Of a stretch of DNA of 64,000 bases, positions 60,973 through 64,000 are shown in pieces. The DNA is from Shinella kummerowiae (GTDB lineage: Bacteria; Pseudomonadota; Alphaproteobacteria; Rhizobiales; Rhizobiaceae). The notes beneath the pieces were generated by a model, which had not been told where the DNA came from, did no database searches, and saw only the letters and a list, made by a program, of their open reading frames with translations. Numbering within the stretch: position 1 is the stretch's first letter; each line of letters opens with the position of its first letter. The position numbers were made by a program, and so were the translations under genes. The DNA lies in the NCBI RefSeq assembly GCF_009827055.1, contig NZ_WUMK01000005.1:124001-188000 (forward strand), read 5' to 3'.

Positions 60973-62517
60973 ATGAACCGCACATTCTTGATTTCGACGG
61001 CGCTGGCAGCAGGTCTGCTGTTTGGCGCGGCTGCGCAGGCGGCAACGCTGAACATTCGCATCAATGCCGATATTCGCGGCACGGAGGGCATCGACCGCGA
61101 TGCCAACACCGATACCGTGCTGCACCACATCTTCGAAACGCTGGTGGGCTTTCGCGCCGACCTGAGCATCGGCCCGGCGCTTGCCGAAGCCTGGACCGTC
61201 TCGGAAGACGGCAAGACCTACACCTTCACGATCCGCGAAGGCGCCACCTTCCACAATGGCGATCCCGTGACCTCGGCGGACGTCAAATGGAACTGGGACC
61301 GCCGCGTCGCCACCGGCGTCGAATGGTTCTGCAATGCCTTCTTCGACGGCTCGCAGGGCCTGAAGGTGGAGACCGTGGAAACGCCCGATCCGCGTACCGT
61401 GGTCTTCCGCATCAACGAGCCGAGTGCGCTCTTCCTCGCCCAGCTTGCCAACATCCAGTGCAACGGCTGGGTCGCGAGCCCCAAGAATGCCGGCCCGGAC
61501 GGCAAATGGATCGCCGATACCGCCATCGGCAGCGGCTCCTTCAAGCTGAAGGAATGGGTGAAGGGGCAGTACATCACGCTGGAGAAGTTTGACGGCTACG
61601 CGCCTTCGAAAGAGAAGGCGAGCGGTTATGCCGGCGACCGCACGGCGCTCGTGGACGAAGCCAAGTTCATGATCATTCCGGATACGTCCGCCGCCGAAAC
61701 CGCGCTCTTTGCCGGTGAGATCGACGTACTGCCCAACTTCGAATCCCAGCGTATGGAGGACGCCAAGTCGCGCGGCCTCAAGGTGCTGACGACGGCCGGG
61801 CTGTCTCTGACCCCGATGCTGATCCAGACGACCGATCCCCTGATGTCGAACGTCAAGCTGCGCCAGGCGATCGCCCACGCGATCGATTTCGAGCAGATCG
61901 CGGCGGCGCGCACGGCCGGTCTCTCGGCGTTCAACCCCTCCGGCGTGCCGCAGGCGAGCGCCTATTTCGACGAGGACTTCCTGACGTGGCCGGAATACAA
62001 TCCGGAGGCGGCCAAGACGCTGCTGGCAGAGGCCGGCTACAAGGGCGAGGTGATCAAGATCCAGACCAACACCCGCTACCAGGGCATGTATGAGAACAGC
62101 ATCCTGGTGCAGGCGATGCTGGCGGCCGCCGGCATCAATGCGGAACTCGAAGTGCTGGACTGGGCGGCCCAGCTCGACAACTATCTGGCCGGGAAATTCC
62201 AGATGCAGTCCTTCGGCTATTCCGCCCGCCTCGATCCCTCGCAGTTCTATGGCGTCATCATGGGCGACAAGACGGTCGAGCCGACAGCGCAATGGGACAA
62301 TCCAGAAGCCTGGCAGCTCTATATCAAGTCGACCAAGACCACGGATTTCGAGGCTCGCAAGGCGGTCTTCAAGGAAATCCACGCCCTGATGGCCAAGGAC
62401 CTGCCGATCTTTGGGCTCTACTACGAACCGGTGGTCGCGGCTGTCGGCGCCAAGATCGAAGGCTTCGATGTCTGGGCTGCCGACAAGGAACGGGCCTGGG
62501 GAGTGAAGAAGAACTGA
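60973..62517 (+). CDS. Periplasmic binding protein, DppA/SBP_bac_5 type
   Basis: A 514-residue solute-binding protein with a signal peptide at 1-23 (MNRTFLISTALAAGLLFGAA, AQA). SBP_bac_5 features: LAEAWTVSEDGKTYTFTIRE near 65, FHNGDPVTSADVKWNWDR near 91 and KLRQAIAHAIDFEQI near 296. It defines the substrate of the Dpp-type importer encoded upstream, which need not be a peptide. A hairpin follows 22 bases after the stop. Confidence 0.9.
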   Translation: MNRTFLISTALAAGLLFGAAAQAATLNIRINADIRGTEGIDRDANTDTVLHHIFETLVGFRADLSIGPALAEAWTVSEDGKTYTFTIREGATFHNGDPVTSADVKWNWDRRVATGVEWFCNAFFDGSQGLKVETVETPDPRTVVFRINEPSALFLAQLANIQCNGWVASPKNAGPDGKWIADTAIGSGSFKLKEWVKGQYITLEKFDGYAPSKEKASGYAGDRTALVDEAKFMIIPDTSAAETALFAGEIDVLPNFESQRMEDAKSRGLKVLTTAGLSLTPMLIQTTDPLMSNVKLRQAIAHAIDFEQIAAARTAGLSAFNPSGVPQASAYFDEDFLTWPEYNPEAAKTLLAEAGYKGEVIKIQTNTRYQGMYENSILVQAMLAAAGINAELEVLDWAAQLDNYLAGKFQMQSFGYSARLDPSQFYGVIMGDKTVEPTAQWDNPEAWQLYIKSTKTTDFEARKAVFKEIHALMAKDLPIFGLYYEPVVAAVGAKIEGFDVWAADKERAWGVKKN

Positions 62518-62539
62518 GTCCTGTCGTAGCGATTGGGAG

Positions 62540-62575
62540 GGGGACGGCTCCAGCGAGCTGTCCCCTCATCTTCTA
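62540..62575 (+). terminator. Probable terminator after the binding-protein gene
   Basis: GGGGACGGCTC-CAGC-GAGCTGTCCCC gives an 11-bp stem with one G-T wobble, followed by TCATCTTCT. It could be a partial terminator giving high binding-protein mRNA and lower expression of the last gene. Confidence 0.55.
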
Positions 62576-62589
62576 GGAGGATAGCGACG

Positions 62590-62635
62590 CTTTGCAGAAA
62601 GCGGCACACAGATGCAACAACCGCATTCTGCAAAG
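62590..62635 (+). promoter_or_regulatory. Long inverted repeat ending at the ribosome site of the last gene
   Basis: CTTTGCAGAAAGCGG (62590-62604) and CCGCATTCTGCAAAG (62621-62635) pair at 14 of 15 positions around a 16-base loop. The right arm touches GAGGG, the ribosome site before the ATG at 62644. It may be a protein operator or an RNA element limiting translation. Confidence 0.6.
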
Positions 62636-62643
62636 AGGGCCCT

Positions 62644-63879
62644 ATGACCGCCTATCCCATCGAGCTGATCCGCGCCTCCTTCCCCGCGTTGGAGAATTCC
62701 GGCACTGCCTTTCTCGACAATCCGGCCGGAACGCTGGTTTCCAGGGTGGTTATCGAGGCCGTGGCCGAGGCGATGGCGACGGCCTCGTCCAATCTCGGCG
62801 GGCGGTTTGCCGCCTCGCAGCGGGCGGATGCGGTCTGGCGCGCGGCGCATGAGGCGGCGGCGGAATTCGTCAATGCGACCTCCTGGCAGGAGATCGTCAT
62901 CGGCCCGAACATGACGACGCTGGCCTTCCAGATGGCGCGGGTCATCGGCCAGACCTTCGCGCCCGGCGACGAGATCATCGTCACGCGCATGGACCATGAA
63001 GGCAATGTCTCGCCCTGGCTCTCGATGGCCGAAGCCTACGGCCTCGTGGTGAAGTGGTTGCCCTTCAACAAGGAAACGTGGCGCATCGAGCCGGAGGATC
63101 TCGCTGCTCTCCTGACGCCGCGGACAAAATTCCTCGCCCTCAACTATGCCTCGAACATGACCGGCAGCATCAACGACGTTGCCGCGCTGACGGCGCTGGC
63201 GCGGGCAGCGGGTGCGCTCGTCTGGATCGACGCGGTGCAACTCGCGCCGCACCGCCTGCCGGACGTGCAGGCGATCGGCTGCGATTTCCTCGTCTGCTCC
63301 TCCTATAAATTCTTCGGCCCACATCTCGGCGTGCTGTGGGGGCGTGCGGCACTGTTGCGCGACCTGCCGCCGCATCGTGTGCGCTGCCAGAGCGACGACA
63401 TCCCGGACCGCTTCTGCACCGGTACCCCGCAGACTGAACTTCTCGCCGGCCTCACCGCGACGATCGACTATCTCGCCTGGGCGGGCGAGACGACGGGGAG
63501 TTCAGGCACGCGGCGTGAGCGCATGGCAGGGGCCTACCAGGCTTTCGATGCCTATGAGGCGGGCCTGACGCGGCGCCTCGTCGGTGGGCTCACGGCACTG
63601 CCGGGCGTCCGGTTGGCCGGTATCGCCAATCCCAACCTCTTCGCCCATCGCGTGCCGACGATCTCGTTTACGCATGACCGCATCTCGACCCATCGTTTCG
63701 CCGATGCGCTTGCGGCCGAGGACATCAATATCTGGTCCGGCCACAATTATGCGCTGGAGCCGGCCCGCCATCTTGGTCTCTCCGAGGAGGAAGGGGTGGT
63801 CCGTATCGGTATCGCGCACTACAACACCGCAGATGAGATCGAGCGCGCGCTTGCAGCGATCGGCAAGCTTGTCGCGTAA
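62644..63879 (+). CDS. Class-V PLP enzyme, cysteine desulfurase-like, without the catalytic cysteine
   Basis: A 411-residue fold-type I PLP enzyme of the cysteine desulfurase-like (VC1184-type) subfamily. Features: FLDNPAGTLVSRVVIEAV near 24, MDHEGNVSPWLSMAE near 115, the cofactor Asp/Gln pair in WIDAVQLAPHRLPD and the PLP Lys in SSYKFFGPHLG. The place where SufS has a catalytic Cys (GHHCA) reads IWSGHNYALEPARH, so persulfide chemistry is unlikely. An amino-transfer, lyase or epimerase role on the imported compound is more plausible. ATG at 62644 follows GAGGG. Confidence 0.82.
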   Translation: MTAYPIELIRASFPALENSGTAFLDNPAGTLVSRVVIEAVAEAMATASSNLGGRFAASQRADAVWRAAHEAAAEFVNATSWQEIVIGPNMTTLAFQMARVIGQTFAPGDEIIVTRMDHEGNVSPWLSMAEAYGLVVKWLPFNKETWRIEPEDLAALLTPRTKFLALNYASNMTGSINDVAALTALARAAGALVWIDAVQLAPHRLPDVQAIGCDFLVCSSYKFFGPHLGVLWGRAALLRDLPPHRVRCQSDDIPDRFCTGTPQTELLAGLTATIDYLAWAGETTGSSGTRRERMAGAYQAFDAYEAGLTRRLVGGLTALPGVRLAGIANPNLFAHRVPTISFTHDRISTHRFADALAAEDINIWSGHNYALEPARHLGLSEEEGVVRIGIAHYNTADEIERALAAIGKLVA

Positions 63880-64000
63880 GGTTGGCTGCCGTAAGGGGGC
63901 GTGCAGCGCCACGCGTCATTCAGCATGCACGAAGGTCTCTGGAATGCTTTAAAGTTATGCAGTAACGAGCCGTTTCCCTTGGGAAATTCACAGATGGACT
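63880..64000. other. Non-coding right edge
   Basis: The last 121 bases after the class-V enzyme gene hold no open frame with coding features and no clear terminator. They become AT-richer toward the edge, which may be the promoter region of the next gene. Confidence 0.4.

Noticed and set aside
60082..62382. Antisense open frame of 766 codons opposite the hydrolase and binding-protein genes
   Set aside because: It is a GC-rich shadow of two well-supported plus-strand genes; its translation is rich in Arg/His/Gly with no recognisable domain.
1..64000. CRISPR arrays, tRNA/rRNA genes, insertion sequences, prophage or integrase genes
   Set aside because: Looked for on both strands; no regular spaced repeats, transposase-like proteins or RNA-gene signatures were seen.

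Overview
The window is GC-rich, densely coded DNA of an alphaproteobacterium, most likely Rhizobiaceae (Ensifer/Rhizobium/Shinella type). The reasons are the content (ectoine ehu/eut/doe genes, TctABC uptake, ABC importers, many LysR/GntR/AraC regulators), a RIME-like palindromic element between ehuB and ehuC, and HmrR/CueR-type copper genes. There are no housekeeping genes, tRNAs, rRNAs, insertion sequences or CRISPR arrays, so it reads like a catabolic stretch of a chromid, megaplasmid or accessory chromosomal region. No gap between genes exceeds about 215 bases.

Layout. (1) 1-6035: edge of a 2-aminoethylphosphonate (AEP) locus: truncated AEP-type ABC permease, two LysR regulators, PbfA-like (R)-1-hydroxy-2-aminoethylphosphonate ammonia-lyase and a D-2-hydroxyacid dehydrogenase. 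(2) 6052-14482: methylated-amine demethylation: GlxA-type AraC and DeoR regulators, two dimethylglycine/sarcosine dehydrogenase paralogues and a Rieske oxygenase of the glycine betaine/stachydrine demethylase kind. (3) 14617-20049: copper module, copZ-DUF305-multicopper oxidase divergent from copA-cueR, with two identical CueR-type promoters back to back. (4) 20074-33110: an orphan catabolic locus: two GntR regulators with a duplicated winged helix, isocitrate/isopropylmalate-type dehydrogenase, AtuA/DUF1446 + DUF4387 pair, TctCBA transporter, Ldh-type dehydrogenase, hydroxypyruvate-isomerase-like protein, aldehyde dehydrogenase, cupin, ABM protein and AbrB-type membrane protein. (5) 33095-37410: threonine aldolase, tautomerase, diguanylate cyclase, pentapeptide-repeat protein. 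(6) 37421-52138: ectoine/5-hydroxyectoine import and degradation: M20 deacylase, doeD, doeC, doeX on the minus strand; enuR, ehuABCD, eutABC, doeA, doeB on the plus strand. (7) 52237-54377: drug-efflux MFS and divergent TetR. (8) 54390-63879: a second orphan locus: a third double-winged-helix GntR, a C45 (penicillin acyltransferase-like) N-terminal nucleophile hydrolase, a Dpp-type importer, an alpha/beta hydrolase, and a class-V PLP enzyme that lacks the desulfurase cysteine.

How the parts work together. Each module pairs a transporter and/or enzymes with a local regulator, and several have visible operator candidates: TTGWCATGAT four times around enuR/ehuA, a 13-mer shared by the AraC gene and the first demethylase gene, dyads in the GntR- and TetR-controlled promoters, and twin CueR sites. 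The strongest candidates for undescribed biology are the two orphan loci (4) and (8), linked by the same unusual GntR architecture. Functions are read from the sequence and family knowledge only; no database search was possible.
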